64,000 nt of DNA from CAJCJE01 sp036494465. Its GTDB lineage: Bacteria > Actinomycetota > Actinomycetes > Mycobacteriales > Pseudonocardiaceae. The stretch lies in NCBI GenBank assembly GCA_036494465.1, contig DASXOJ010000107.1:1-64000 (forward strand), written 5' to 3'. The notes beneath the pieces were generated by a model. The model searched no databases, was not told where the DNA came from, and saw nothing but the letters and a program-made list of their open reading frames with translations. Shown here piece by piece: positions 17,229-26,216 of the stretch (position 1 is its first letter; the number at the start of each line of letters is the position of its first letter). The translations under genes were made by a program, and so were the position numbers.

Positions 17229-17612
17229 GTGGTGCGTTCCGTTGACTTGGACGAACGGATTTCCTCGTTGTCGCGACGTTTGTTGCCCGACGAATTGTGG
17301 GAGCTGGCCTATCCGTTGATCCCCCTGCCCAAGGTCCGACCGCAAGGAGGTGGTCGGTCCAGGGTCGGTGACCGCGCGGTCTTCGTCGCCGTGGTCTTCG
17401 TCCTCACCAGCGGCTGCGCCTGGCGGCGACTGCCCGATTCGTTCGGTATCGCGGTGCCCACCGCGTATCGCCGGTTCGTTGAATGGACCGGGGTGCGATT
17501 GTGGGACAACCTCTACGATGCCGCGGCTGCCGCCAAATGCGACAAGGCACTGCTCGAATGGTGCAGTGCCATCCGCGACGCGGCGGCCACCCGCCCGGCA
17601 GCCGGAGCCTGA
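17229..17612 (+). CDS. IS5-family transposase N-terminal domain (DUF4096) remnant or stand-alone protein
   Basis: The 127-aa product corresponds to the N-terminal helical domain of IS5-family transposases (LPDELWELAYPLIP, then GGRSRVGDRAVF, SGCAWRRLPDSFG and RRFVEWTGVRLWDNLYD). The DDE nuclease domain is absent; after this block the sequence becomes a short Ala-rich end. GTG 17229 has GGAGG eight bases upstream. An alternative ATG at 17139 overlaps the GTPase stop as ATGA and would couple it to the conservon, adding 30 unlike residues. No terminal inverted repeats were recognised. It may be insertion-sequence debris or a retained DNA-binding domain. Confidence 0.6.
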   Translation: MVRSVDLDERISSLSRRLLPDELWELAYPLIPLPKVRPQGGGRSRVGDRAVFVAVVFVLTSGCAWRRLPDSFGIAVPTAYRRFVEWTGVRLWDNLYDAAAAAKCDKALLEWCSAIRDAAATRPAAGA

Positions 17613-17623
17613 TCATGTCCGCA

Positions 17624-17629
17624 TAGGCT
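17624..17629 (+). promoter_or_regulatory. putative -10 of a leaderless promoter (aminotransferase)
   Basis: TAGGCT fits TANNNT and ends 7 nt before ATG 17637. No ribosome binding site precedes that ATG. Confidence 0.4.
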
Positions 17630-17636
17630 CGGGTGC

Positions 17637-18740
17637 ATGCCTTTGGTGCAACGCAGTCTGTTCGGTCCCGGTCCGTCCAATCCCTATCCGGAGGCGACCT
17701 CGGCGCTGGCCGCGCCCCTGCTCGGCCATCTGGACCCCGAGTTCCTGCGGATCCTGGACGAGACCTGTGATCGGCTGCGCGTCGTGTGGGGCACCGCGAA
17801 CCGGCGCACGCTGCCGTTGTCGGGCACCGGCTCCATCGGTATGGAGGCGGCGTTCGCCAACACCGTGGTGCCCGGCGACGTGGTCGTGGTGGCGGTCAAC
17901 GGGCTGTTCGGCGAGCGCATGTGCGACGTTGCCGCGCGCTACGGCGGCGACGTGGTGCGGGTCGAGCACGAGTGGGGCCGGCCCGTGAACGTCGACGCGG
18001 TCCTCGCCGGGCATCCGGCGCCGAAGCTGGTCGCCGCCGTGCACGCGGAGACGTCCACCGGGGTGCGCAGCGACATCGGTGCGCTCGCCGCTGCCGTGCA
18101 CGAGCGGGACGCCGATGCGCTGGTGCTCGCCGACTGCGTGACGTCGCTGGGCGGGATCGCGGTCGCCGTCGACGAGTGGGGCGTGGACCTCGGCTACTCG
18201 GGCACGCAGAAATGCCTTGGTGTGGCACCGGGTCTCGCGCCGTTCACCATGTCCGAGCGTGGGTGGGCGCGGCGTACCGAGGCACCGCCGACCTGGTACC
18301 TGGATCTGGGCATGATCGGCGACTATGTGGGCGGCAACGCTTCGGGTGGCCGCACGTACCACCACACCGCGCCGGTGGCCATGATCGCGTCGCTGCACGC
18401 CGCGCTGGGCCGGATCCTGGACGAGGGCCTGCCGAGCGTGTTCGCGCGCCACCAGGCGGCCGGGGAGCGGTTGGTCGAAGGACTGGTCGAACTCGGCCTG
18501 ACGCCGTTCGCCGAGGAGGGTTCGCGACTGCCGGAACTGACCACGGTGTGGGTGCCGGAGGGTCTCGACTCGGCCGCGGTGCGTGGGCGGCTGCTGACCG
18601 AGTACGACATCGAAATCGGCGCGGGCGCCGGCAAGTACGCGTCGTCGGTGTGGCGGATCGGGATGATGGGCCACAACGCGCGGCCCGATCGCGTCGAGCT
18701 GTTGCTGGCCGCGCTGGGGAGGGTTCTTGCTGCCCGCTGA
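17637..18740 (+). CDS. class V aminotransferase, alanine/serine-glyoxylate aminotransferase type
   Basis: PLP-dependent transamination, probably with glyoxylate as acceptor. The 367-aa protein opens with FGPGPSNPYP, the family's typical N-terminus, and has SGTGSIGMEAAFAN, the PLP-phosphate region, an Asp in LADCVTSLGG, and the Schiff-base Lys in SGTQKCLG near residue 191. Start ATG follows a TAGGCT hexamer by 7 nt and has no ribosome binding site, so it is likely leaderless and separate from the conservon. Its last 14 bases overlap the acetyltransferase pseudogene, whose TTG start has GGGGAGGG upstream. Confidence 0.88.
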   Translation: MPLVQRSLFGPGPSNPYPEATSALAAPLLGHLDPEFLRILDETCDRLRVVWGTANRRTLPLSGTGSIGMEAAFANTVVPGDVVVVAVNGLFGERMCDVAARYGGDVVRVEHEWGRPVNVDAVLAGHPAPKLVAAVHAETSTGVRSDIGALAAAVHERDADALVLADCVTSLGGIAVAVDEWGVDLGYSGTQKCLGVAPGLAPFTMSERGWARRTEAPPTWYLDLGMIGDYVGGNASGGRTYHHTAPVAMIASLHAALGRILDEGLPSVFARHQAAGERLVEGLVELGLTPFAEEGSRLPELTTVWVPEGLDSAAVRGRLLTEYDIEIGAGAGKYASSVWRIGMMGHNARPDRVELLLAALGRVLAAR

Positions 18741-19312
18741 TCCGTTTCGCGACCAGCCGACGCTGACCGGCACGAGCGTCACGCTGAAACAGCTCGATGC
18801 CGGCTACCTCGAGGACTACCTTCTGATGATCGGCGACCCGGAAGCCCGGCGCCTCACCGGCAGCCACACCTCCGAAGCGCATGCCGCAGATCCGGCGCTG
18901 GTTCGCCAGCGCGCCCTGGCGTGGCTGAGCTCGCGGCCGGAACTGCCCGACCGGGCCGACTGGGCGATCCTGCGCAACACCGACGGCCGGTTCGTCGGCG
19001 AGGTCGTGTTGAACCAGTTCGACCAGGACAACGAGTCGGTCAACTTCCGGATCATGCTCGGCCCTGCCGAACACTTCGGGCACGGCTACGGCAGCGAAGC
19101 GACCCGCTTGGTGATCGACTACGCACTGAACGTGGTCGGCGTGCACCGGATCAGCTTGGACGTCTACGCCGTCAACCCGCGTGCGCGCCACGTCTACGAA
19201 CTGTGTCTTTTACAAGAAGTGCGGGTTCCAGGTGGAAGGCGTGCAACGGGACGCGCTGCGCTGGGACGGCGCCTGGATCGACGCCACCATGATGTCCATA
19301 GTGGCCGGTTAG
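18727..19312 (+). pseudogene. GNAT-family N-acetyltransferase (RimJ/RimL type) broken by a 16-nt insertion
   Basis: From TTG 18727 the frame encodes a RimJ/RimL-like acetyltransferase with the acetyl-CoA loop region EHFGHGYGSEATRLVIDYAL and the end NPRARHVYE. After codon 158 the family sequence leaves the frame. Deleting 16 nt (19201-19216) restores VYEKCGF and the usual last strand through a TAG at 19310-19312, giving a 189-aa protein of normal length. The insertion explains the shift exactly, since 16 is not a multiple of 3. Its placement is ambiguous by a few bases. The original substrate is unknown; sequencing error is unlikely for 16 bases but not excluded. Confidence 0.75.
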
Positions 19313-20049
19313 CGGAACGCCGCCAGTGCCTCCAGATCGGAGGCGGGCGCGCGGACGAAGAAATCCACCCACGCGACGACGTCCGGACAACTCGATTCGG
19401 CGATGATCTCCTCGGCCGCCGCCGCTGTGTCGTACTCCGTTCGCCGCAACGAGATGCTCGGCCCGTCGCCCAGCAGGGCCCAGTGCGCGCCGGTGCTGCC
19501 GTAGGGCATGCCGACACTGCCCGGGTTCACGATGGTGCGCCGGTCGACCAGTCGAACGAACGGCATGTGCGTGTGTCCACACGCTACGGTGCGTACCGTT
19601 TCGGCTACGCCCGCGAGAACCTCCTGCCAGCGCGGGATCGGACTGTCCACGAGGGCCACTTCCGCGTCGTCGCTCGGGGTCGCGTGGCAGCACAGCACGT
19701 CGCCGAGCCCGTCGACGGTGATGGTCGCGGTGCGGGGGAGTGCGGCGATCAGGTCGAGTTGATCCGGGCGCAGCTGCTGCGCGGCCCAGACGCTGATCTC
19801 GTCGGGCGGTTCGATGTCGGCACCTTGGGCGAGTTCGAGGAGTTCGCGTTCGCCGTTGCCCGCGATCCAGATCGCCCGGTCGCCGAGTCCGGTCAGCAGA
19901 TCCAGGGTCTGCACCGGGAGCGGGCCGGAGGCGAGATCGCCGAGCAGCACAACGGCGTCCGCATCGGCCACATCCGGTTCGGCGAGCACGGCGCGTAGCG
20001 CGGGCAGCACTCCGTGCACATCGGACAGCATCGCGACGGATCTCGACAT
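19309..20049 (-). CDS. metallophosphoesterase (calcineurin-like, YfcE/MJ0936 type)
   Basis: The 246-aa single-domain phosphoesterase has all dimetal motifs: SDVHG (9-13), GDLASG (37-42), GNGE (64-67), CHA near 121, and GHTH (158-161). Such proteins hydrolyse phosphodiesters or nucleotides; the physiological substrate is unknown. Its stop overlaps the stop of the acetyltransferase pseudogene by a few bases (convergent). The start ATG is 6 nt after CACACT (minus strand, 20056-20061) with no ribosome binding site, so it may be leaderless. A diguanylate cyclase gene follows upstream on the same strand. Confidence 0.88.
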   Translation of the reverse strand: MSRSVAMLSDVHGVLPALRAVLAEPDVADADAVVLLGDLASGPLPVQTLDLLTGLGDRAIWIAGNGERELLELAQGADIEPPDEISVWAAQQLRPDQLDLIAALPRTATITVDGLGDVLCCHATPSDDAEVALVDSPIPRWQEVLAGVAETVRTVACGHTHMPFVRLVDRRTIVNPGSVGMPYGSTGAHWALLGDGPSISLRRTEYDTAAAAEEIIAESSCPDVVAWVDFFVRAPASDLEALAAFR

Positions 20050-20086
20050 CTGCTCAGTGTGGCCTGTTCGCTCAGGGCGAACGGGA

Positions 20087-21472
20087 TCAGTGCTCGCCCT
20101 GCTCGGGTACGTCGGCTCCGCTCGGCGCGTAACAGGTCCGATCCCGGCCGCCCGCCTTCGCCGCGTACAGCGCGGCGTCCACGGCGAGCAGCAACTCGTC
20201 CAGATCCGAGCCGCCGCTGGGGAAACAGATCGCGCCCGCCGATGCGGTCACCGGCACCAGTTGGTAGGTCTCGGTCGCGGTCACCTGGACCGTGCTCACA
20301 CAGTGCCGGAACCGTTCGGCGACCACGCGCAGTTCCACATCGTCCACTCCGGGCAACAACACCAGGAACTCCTCGCCACCGAACCGGCCGACAAGGTCGT
20401 AGTCGCGGGTTTCCTTGCGCAGCGCGTCAGCGACCGCCTTCAGCACCTTGTCACCGGTGAGGTGACCGTACGTGTCGTTGATGCGCTTGAAGTGATCCAG
20501 GTCCAGCATGAGGATGCCGACGGACGTGTCGTAGCGTTCCGCGCGCGCCAGCTCCGAACGCGCCATCTGGCTCCAGTGCGTGGCATTGGCCAGACCGGTC
20601 TTGGTGTCCGTGCGCGCCGCCACCTCGTACTGGCGCATCAGCAGACTGCGGTGCAGCACCAGAATCGGCGGCAGGATCAACAGCAGATACCAGATGTCGT
20701 GCTCGATCACCAGCGCCGCCACCGCGCCCAGGCTCAACGCGGCCGTTTCCACGATGTTGTCGCTGAAACTGCCCAGCGCGTCCTTGCCGGGCGTGCTCGG
20801 CGAGGACAGCAGGATGATCACCACGACCAGGCCGTGGTTGACGAACCAGCGAACCAGGCCGGCCAACACGATCAGCGCGACCCCTTGCCAGCCGAGCGGC
20901 AGGCCGGGATAGGTGCCCGGTGCCATGCCCAGATCCAGCACCGCCGAGGACGCCGCGGTGGCCAGCATGACCGTCGCCGCGCTGTAGACCCAGCGGAACG
21001 TCTGCCGGTTGATGATGCGCAGTCGCAGGTGGGCGTAGGTCAATGCGGACATCAGGATGGCCAGGACCGGTGGCAGCAGCAGGATCGACGCGAACGTCCA
21101 CACCGACTTCAGGTCGACCAGTGGCGCGTTGGCGCGCACCTGCTCCCTGATCTTCTCGATGCTGCGCACCGCCTCCATGTGGACCATGGAACCCGCGAGC
21201 AGGAGGCCGAAGATGACCCAGTCCTGATGGGTGATCGGCACGCTTCGCGCAACCGAGGCGGTCACCCCGATGGTGACCGCCTCGACAACGAGGACGGTGA
21301 TAATGGCCGGACCACGTAGCGCCCACATGGGCCACTTGGTTATTCTTCGCCACAGTTTAGTGACGACCTTTGGCCGCGAAGCCGCGTTGCGGGGAGAATG
21401 ATTCTCGCCCGCCGCAGCTCCTTCGTCCGTCGTCACCCGACTGACGTTAGCGGAAAGGGCACGCGGGATCAC
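20087..21472 (-). CDS. membrane-bound diguanylate cyclase (GGDEF)
   Basis: Makes cyclic di-GMP from GTP. The 461-aa protein has an N-terminal membrane region of several hydrophobic helices between about 53 and 275, then a GGDEF domain (about 283-455). The active-site GGEEF is intact at 365-369, and the inhibitory-site RxxD is present as RDYD at 356-359, so product inhibition is expected. The metal/substrate tract LDLDHFKRIND is also intact. No EAL domain is present. GTG 21472 is the best start though without a clear ribosome binding site. In actinomycetes c-di-GMP controls BldD, whose gene is at 47.8 kb in this window. Confidence 0.9.
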   Translation of the reverse strand: MIPRALSANVSRVTTDEGAAAGENHSPRNAASRPKVVTKLWRRITKWPMWALRGPAIITVLVVEAVTIGVTASVARSVPITHQDWVIFGLLLAGSMVHMEAVRSIEKIREQVRANAPLVDLKSVWTFASILLLPPVLAILMSALTYAHLRLRIINRQTFRWVYSAATVMLATAASSAVLDLGMAPGTYPGLPLGWQGVALIVLAGLVRWFVNHGLVVVIILLSSPSTPGKDALGSFSDNIVETAALSLGAVAALVIEHDIWYLLLILPPILVLHRSLLMRQYEVAARTDTKTGLANATHWSQMARSELARAERYDTSVGILMLDLDHFKRINDTYGHLTGDKVLKAVADALRKETRDYDLVGRFGGEEFLVLLPGVDDVELRVVAERFRHCVSTVQVTATETYQLVPVTASAGAICFPSGGSDLDELLLAVDAALYAAKAGGRDRTCYAPSGADVPEQGEH

Positions 21473-21681
21473 CCGTAGTGTTGCTGAATGTTATGGGTTC
21501 GCCGGGATCGCCCCGAACGAAACCGGTCGAAGGGAGCAGGCGCGATGAGTGACACCAGCTGGTAATTGAATATGCGCGGTCGGTAGTTGGCTTCGTGACG
21601 CGCTGATGGGTCCAGCGCATTACTCTCCGCAGGGGAAGCGACTGCTTTGGCCGCGTGTGCCAGGTACCAGGGGGTCGCTGA

Positions 21682-22908
21682 TCACTGCTCGGGCAGGTCC
21701 TGCCGCGCCTTCGACCAGGACATCGCCGCCCACATGGTGGCCACCGTCCCGGCAGCGGCGAACACGAACACCACCCAGGACGGCGTGAGCCTTACGGTGA
21801 GTGCGCCCGCGACCACGATGGCAAGTCCCTGCGCGAGGCGCAGGCTGGTCGACGCCAATCCGAACGCCTGACCGCGACCAGCGTCCGGCACCGCGCGGAT
21901 GAACGCGGCCGCCGCCACCGTCTGGAACGCCTGCGCGGCACCGGAAATCGCCCAGACCACCAAAGTCACGGCCAGGTTGAGCCGGATTCCGCTCGCCAGC
22001 AGCACGAAACACGACGCCACCGCCAGCGGCCCGAGCAGTCCCAACCGCACCGGCGGCGCGATGAACCGGGTCAGCACGATCATGCCGATCGCGGTGCCGA
22101 ACGGCATCGCAGCGAACAGCAGGCCAGCGGTGAACGGGCCGCCACCGATCTGGTGGGCGTACGGCACGGACAGTGACTCGCCGACCACGTAGAAACCGGA
22201 AACGCAACCCATCCCGACCAGCACCCGCAGCGTCCGGTTGCCTGATACCAGCTTCAGCCCGTCCCGCAGCGAGCTCAACGTCGCACCGCGACGCGCGGAC
22301 GGCTCGTCCTTGCCAGGGGCGTCCCGGTGCGCGATACCGAATCGGACCAGGATCGCGGATGCGACGAAGGTGACCGCGTCGATCGCCAGCGCCACGTACG
22401 GCCCGGTGAACGCCACCAGCGCGCCGCCCGCGACGTAACCGGCCAGCGTGCCGGTCTGGTAGGTGATGTTCATGATGGCCTGGCCACCCATGAACAGGTC
22501 GCCGTCGAGCATGTTCGGCAACAACGCGGAGCGGGCCGCCGTGAACGGCGAGTTCAGCAGCTGGACCAGCACCAACAGCACGCAGACCACCCAGATCGGC
22601 AGGCCACTGATGGCCATCACGGCGACCAGCACCGCGCGCAGCAGATCCGAGACCACCATCACCGACCTGCGCGGATAGCGGTCCGCGAGGCCGGACAGCA
22701 GCGGGCCGCCGATCAGGTCGGGCAGGAAGGTCAGCGCGTAGGTGAAGGCACTGAGCAGCGCCGAACCGGTGCGAGCGTAGACGAGCAGGGTCAGCGCGAC
22801 CCGGGCCAATTGGTCACCGGCAATGGAAAGCACCTGCCCGAACCAGAGCGCCCGGAATTCGCGCACTCGGAAAACGGCGCCGAAACTGCTCGGTGCCGCA
22901 TCGGCCAC
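21682..22908 (-). CDS. MFS transporter
   Basis: The 408-aa protein has about 12 hydrophobic helices and the loop 2-3 motif GLADRYPRRSVMVVSD, characteristic of major facilitator proteins of the DHA3/enterobactin-exporter-like group. Substrate unknown; efflux is likely. It starts at GTG 22908, divergent from rarA with a 127-bp shared region. About 210 nt without a gene separate its stop from the diguanylate cyclase start; nothing firm was seen there except a six-codon frame at 21545 on the other strand. Confidence 0.85.
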   Translation of the reverse strand: MADAAPSSFGAVFRVREFRALWFGQVLSIAGDQLARVALTLLVYARTGSALLSAFTYALTFLPDLIGGPLLSGLADRYPRRSVMVVSDLLRAVLVAVMAISGLPIWVVCVLLVLVQLLNSPFTAARSALLPNMLDGDLFMGGQAIMNITYQTGTLAGYVAGGALVAFTGPYVALAIDAVTFVASAILVRFGIAHRDAPGKDEPSARRGATLSSLRDGLKLVSGNRTLRVLVGMGCVSGFYVVGESLSVPYAHQIGGGPFTAGLLFAAMPFGTAIGMIVLTRFIAPPVRLGLLGPLAVASCFVLLASGIRLNLAVTLVVWAISGAAQAFQTVAAAAFIRAVPDAGRGQAFGLASTSLRLAQGLAIVVAGALTVRLTPSWVVFVFAAAGTVATMWAAMSWSKARQDLPEQ

Positions 22909-23035
22909 TGTTGGTCACCCCGTCGATACTCGTTGTCGGTTTCGTTGTACTAGGCGGGACCCTATCTGGCTACCACACGCGACGGATCACGTACGCGGGG
23001 ATAACTGTCATGGCCGACGCATAACATTCGGTGTT

Positions 23036-24388
23036 GTGGACGAACAGCTCTTCGACGACGGCCTGTTCGCCGCGGCCGCCGACGACCGCGGCGCGGCGCT
23101 CAAGGCCGCCAACGCGCCGCTCGCCGTGCGGATGCGGCCGGCCTCGCTGAGCGAGGTGCTCGGCCAGGACCACCTGCTCGGCCCCGGCGCGCCGTTGCGG
23201 CGCCTGGTCGAGGGCGGCATGCCCGCGTCGGTCCTGCTCTACGGCCCGCCCGGCACCGGCAAGACCACCCTCGCCACCCTGGTCTCGACGGCCACCGGCC
23301 GCCGGTTCGTCGCCCTGTCCGCGTTGTCCGCCGGGGTGAAAGAGGTGCGTGCGGTCATCGAGGAGGCCCGCAAGCGGCTGGGCCGGACCGCCGAGGCGAC
23401 CGTGCTGTTCATCGACGAGGTGCACCGCTTCTCCCGCACCCAGCAGGACGCGCTGCTCGGCGCCGTCGAGGACCGCACCGTGCTGCTGGTCGCCGCGACC
23501 ACCGAGAACCCGTACTTCTCGATCGTCTCGCCGCTGCTGTCCCGCTCGCTCGTACTGCAACTGCGCCCGCTCACCGACGAGGATGTGCGCCTGCTGATCC
23601 GCAGGGCGGTGACCGACGAACGCGGTCTCGGCGGTTCACCGGCGCTCTCGCCCGAAGCCGAGGACCACCTGGTCCGGCTGGCAGGCGGCGACGCCCGCCG
23701 CGCTCTCACCGCACTCGAAGCGGCGGCCGACGCGGCTGCCTCGACCGGGGCCGCCGAGATCGACCTGGCCACCGTCGAAGCCACCGTCGACAAGGCCGCC
23801 GTTCGCTACGACCGCTCCGGCGACCAGCACTACGACGTGATCAGCGCGTTCATCAAGTCCATCCGCGGCTCGGACGCCGATGCGGCCCTGCACTACCTGG
23901 CCAGGATGATCGAAGCGGGCGAGGACCCGAGGTTCATCGCCCGGCGGCTCGTCGTGCACGCCAGCGAAGACGTCGGCCTCGCCGACCCGACGGCCCTCCA
24001 GGCCGCGACCGCCGCAGCGGCGGCAGTGCAGCTGATCGGCATGCCGGAAGGCAGGCTCGCGCTCGCTCAGGCCACCGTCCATCTGGCCACCGCGCCCAAG
24101 TCCAACGCCATCGTCTCCGCCATCGACGCGGCCCTGGCCGACGTGCGCGGCGGCGCCACCGGCCTGGTCCCCGCGCACCTGCGCGACGGCCACTACGCGG
24201 GCGCAAAGAAACTCGGCAACGCCACCGGTTACCGCTACCCGCACGACGTCGCGGAAGGCGTGCTCGAACAGCAGTACCCGCCCGACGACCTGGTCGGCCG
24301 CGACTACTACGAACCCACCAACCGAGGCGCCGAACGAGTCCTGGCCGACCGCGTCCCCAAACTCCGCAAAGCGATCCGCGGCGAATAA
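23036..24388 (+). CDS. rarA: replication-associated recombination protein A (AAA+ ATPase)
   Basis: RarA/MgsA acts at stalled replication forks. The 450-aa AAA+ protein has Walker A GPPGTGKTT (70-78), Walker B with DEVH near 127-130, sensor and arginine regions (ATTENPYFSIVSPLLSRS), and the C-terminal tetramerisation domain ending near YEPTNRGAERVLADR. GTG 23036 gives the family N-terminus (DEQLFDDG). There is no ribosome binding site; TAACAT (23022-23027) lies 8 nt upstream, suggesting a leaderless transcript. The frame is open for 213 nt upstream but without family sequence. Confidence 0.95.
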   Translation: MDEQLFDDGLFAAAADDRGAALKAANAPLAVRMRPASLSEVLGQDHLLGPGAPLRRLVEGGMPASVLLYGPPGTGKTTLATLVSTATGRRFVALSALSAGVKEVRAVIEEARKRLGRTAEATVLFIDEVHRFSRTQQDALLGAVEDRTVLLVAATTENPYFSIVSPLLSRSLVLQLRPLTDEDVRLLIRRAVTDERGLGGSPALSPEAEDHLVRLAGGDARRALTALEAAADAAASTGAAEIDLATVEATVDKAAVRYDRSGDQHYDVISAFIKSIRGSDADAALHYLARMIEAGEDPRFIARRLVVHASEDVGLADPTALQAATAAAAAVQLIGMPEGRLALAQATVHLATAPKSNAIVSAIDAALADVRGGATGLVPAHLRDGHYAGAKKLGNATGYRYPHDVAEGVLEQQYPPDDLVGRDYYEPTNRGAERVLADRVPKLRKAIRGE

Positions 24389-24453
24389 CGCCGAATGGCG
24401 TGCTCAGCGACGCCGAGCGGGGGTGGACCTGACCGGGCTCATCTGATCTCATC

Positions 24454-25077
24454 GTGCGCGTGAACTCGCTGCTCTTGGTCCACGGTGGTCTCTGGGACGA
24501 CATGAACGCGGACCGGTTCTGGGTGCGGCCGGGGATCGTCGCCGGGTTGGTCGAACGCGGTCGGCAGGTGCTCGCGCCGGAGCGTCCCTATCGGTCGCCG
24601 AGTTGGGCGGAGGAGGCGCAGGCACTGGCCGACGAGGTGCCGAGGGCCGATTCGGTGAGCGTGCTGGCCGGGTCGAACGCGTGCTCGGCGGCGGTGCGGT
24701 TCGCGCTCGCCGAGCCGGATCGCGTCGACTCCCTGATTCTCGCCTGGCCGGTCGTGGCCGGTGATCCCGAAGTCGACGAGCGGGAACGGCGAGAGCTCGC
24801 CGAACGGGGTGCGACCGACGCGGTGATCGACGGGTTGCTCGCGGGGGAGACGCTGCGCGGCGTCACCGACGCGGAGCTGGCCGCGCTGCGCGTGCGAACC
24901 GCGATCATTCCGTCCGATGTGGATGGTCGAGTGCATCCGCATCGGACGGCCGACGCGGTGTGCCGGTTGATCCCCGGCGCGGTGCGGCTGCCCGCCTACC
25001 CCGAGTCGCCGCGGCCCACCTTTCCCGCGCGCCGCAACGCTTTCGTGACTTCGGTGGTCGATTTCCTCGCCGGTTAG
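24454..25077 (+). CDS. alpha/beta-hydrolase fold protein
   Basis: A small (207 aa) alpha/beta hydrolase. It has the oxyanion stretch LLLVHGGLWDD near the N-terminus and a nucleophile-elbow-like AGSNACS with Ser at about 74, where small-x-Ser-x-small is kept though the usual second Gly is Ala. The C-terminal HPHRTADAV may supply the catalytic His region. Substrate unknown; esterase or acyl-transfer roles are possible. It stands alone, 65 nt after rarA. Confidence 0.65.
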   Translation: MRVNSLLLVHGGLWDDMNADRFWVRPGIVAGLVERGRQVLAPERPYRSPSWAEEAQALADEVPRADSVSVLAGSNACSAAVRFALAEPDRVDSLILAWPVVAGDPEVDERERRELAERGATDAVIDGLLAGETLRGVTDAELAALRVRTAIIPSDVDGRVHPHRTADAVCRLIPGAVRLPAYPESPRPTFPARRNAFVTSVVDFLAG

Positions 25078-25131
25078 CCCGGCTACTCGCTGATTGTCCG
25101 GATTCGCCGGGTGTGATCCGTCGTGGTCGAT

Positions 25132-25176
25132 CGATGACATCCGTCATCGGGCAGTTCCACCCCAACCGGACATGAT
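25132..25176 (+). promoter_or_regulatory. dyad and -10-like element upstream of the secreted protein gene
   Basis: CGATGAC (25132-25138) and GTCATCG (25143-25149) are exact inverted repeats around ATCC. A -10-like CATGAT (25171-25176) ends 6 nt before ATG 25183, which has no ribosome binding site. This fits a leaderless promoter with an operator near the -35 position; no -35 consensus is visible. Confidence 0.35.
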
Positions 25177-25182
25177 CGACGT

Positions 25183-26211
25183 ATGACAACAACGCGCAGT
25201 CGCTTCGTCCGATGGGGGACGGCCGCCGTCGCCGCCGCGCTGACCAGTGCACTGCTCGCCGCGCCCGCGTCCGCCAGCACGGCACCTCCGCTCACCTTCG
25301 GCATCTACCCCGGTGGTTACGCGGGCGGCGGCTCGACCGACGGCAAACCGGACGACCCGGCCAAGATCCGCGCGGCCATCGCCACGTTGCAGGGGCACCA
25401 GTCGCAGTTCCTGATCCGCGACTACATCGACTGCGCCACGTCGTTCCCGGACCCGGAATTCGCCGACCTCGGCCCCGGTCGCCGCCTCGACCTGGTGATC
25501 ACCTACAACGGCGAGAACCCGGCCGACTGGGCCGCCTGCGTGCGGCAGAAGGTCCTGCTCTACGGCCCGTTCGCCGCGACCATCTCGGTCACCCTGGAAG
25601 CCAACATCCAGCAGACCCCCGACCCCGGCACCATCTCAGCGCTGGTCAACGGTGTCATCGCGGCCAAGAAGCGGGCCACCACCCTCGGCTACCGGTGGCT
25701 CGGCATCGGCTTCGACGAGGTCGCGTTCGGCTACTTCCCGGCCACCGCGTTCTGGCAGGCGCTGGCCAGCACCGGCGGACCCGAGTTCGCCCGCTCCGTC
25801 GACTACGTCGGCATCGACACCTACCCGGACGTGCCCTTCCCGGGCGTCCCGACCGGCCCGATCGACCTCGCCGCGTTCATCGGCACGGCGCTGGACACCG
25901 TGCGCAACCAGGAAATGCCGATCGCCGGCCTCGGCGCGTCCGTGCCGATCCGGGTGTCCGAGAACGGCTGGGCCACCAGCGCCACCCGCACTCCTGCACA
26001 ACAACAGCAGGCGCTGAGCACCGAGATCGACGCGATCAACGCCGACCGCGCCCAGTACAACGTGCTCAGCTACGAACTGTTCGCGCTGCGCGACGACGTC
26101 ACCGGCTCCGCGAACATCTTCGACCAGTTCGGGATCATGACCGACGACTACACCCCGAAGCCGATGTTCTGGACCTACCGCGACCTCGTCAGCACCGTCG
26201 GCCGCCCCTGA
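25183..26211 (+). CDS. secreted TIM-barrel glycoside-hydrolase-like protein
   Basis: The N-terminus is a clear Sec signal peptide (two Arg, hydrophobic stretch, cleavage near 32 after PASA). The mature part of about 310 aa has alternating beta/alpha pattern and acidic residues at strand ends: E139 in TLEANI, D178/E179 in GIGFDEV, and E260 in RVSENGW, the last resembling the nucleophile strand of clan-A glycosidases. The family could not be fixed. It would act outside the cell on an unknown glycan. The triple operator of the next gene begins 6 nt after its stop. Confidence 0.6.
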   Translation: MTTTRSRFVRWGTAAVAAALTSALLAAPASASTAPPLTFGIYPGGYAGGGSTDGKPDDPAKIRAAIATLQGHQSQFLIRDYIDCATSFPDPEFADLGPGRRLDLVITYNGENPADWAACVRQKVLLYGPFAATISVTLEANIQQTPDPGTISALVNGVIAAKKRATTLGYRWLGIGFDEVAFGYFPATAFWQALASTGGPEFARSVDYVGIDTYPDVPFPGVPTGPIDLAAFIGTALDTVRNQEMPIAGLGASVPIRVSENGWATSATRTPAQQQQALSTEIDAINADRAQYNVLSYELFALRDDVTGSANIFDQFGIMTDDYTPKPMFWTYRDLVSTVGRP

Positions 26212-26216
26212 CGACA

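Noticed and set aside
18727..19998. 423-codon frame joining the acetyltransferase to sequence opposite the phosphoesterase gene
   Set aside because: The family match ends at the 16-nt insertion; the rest is antisense of the phosphoesterase. Treated as a frameshifted pseudogene.
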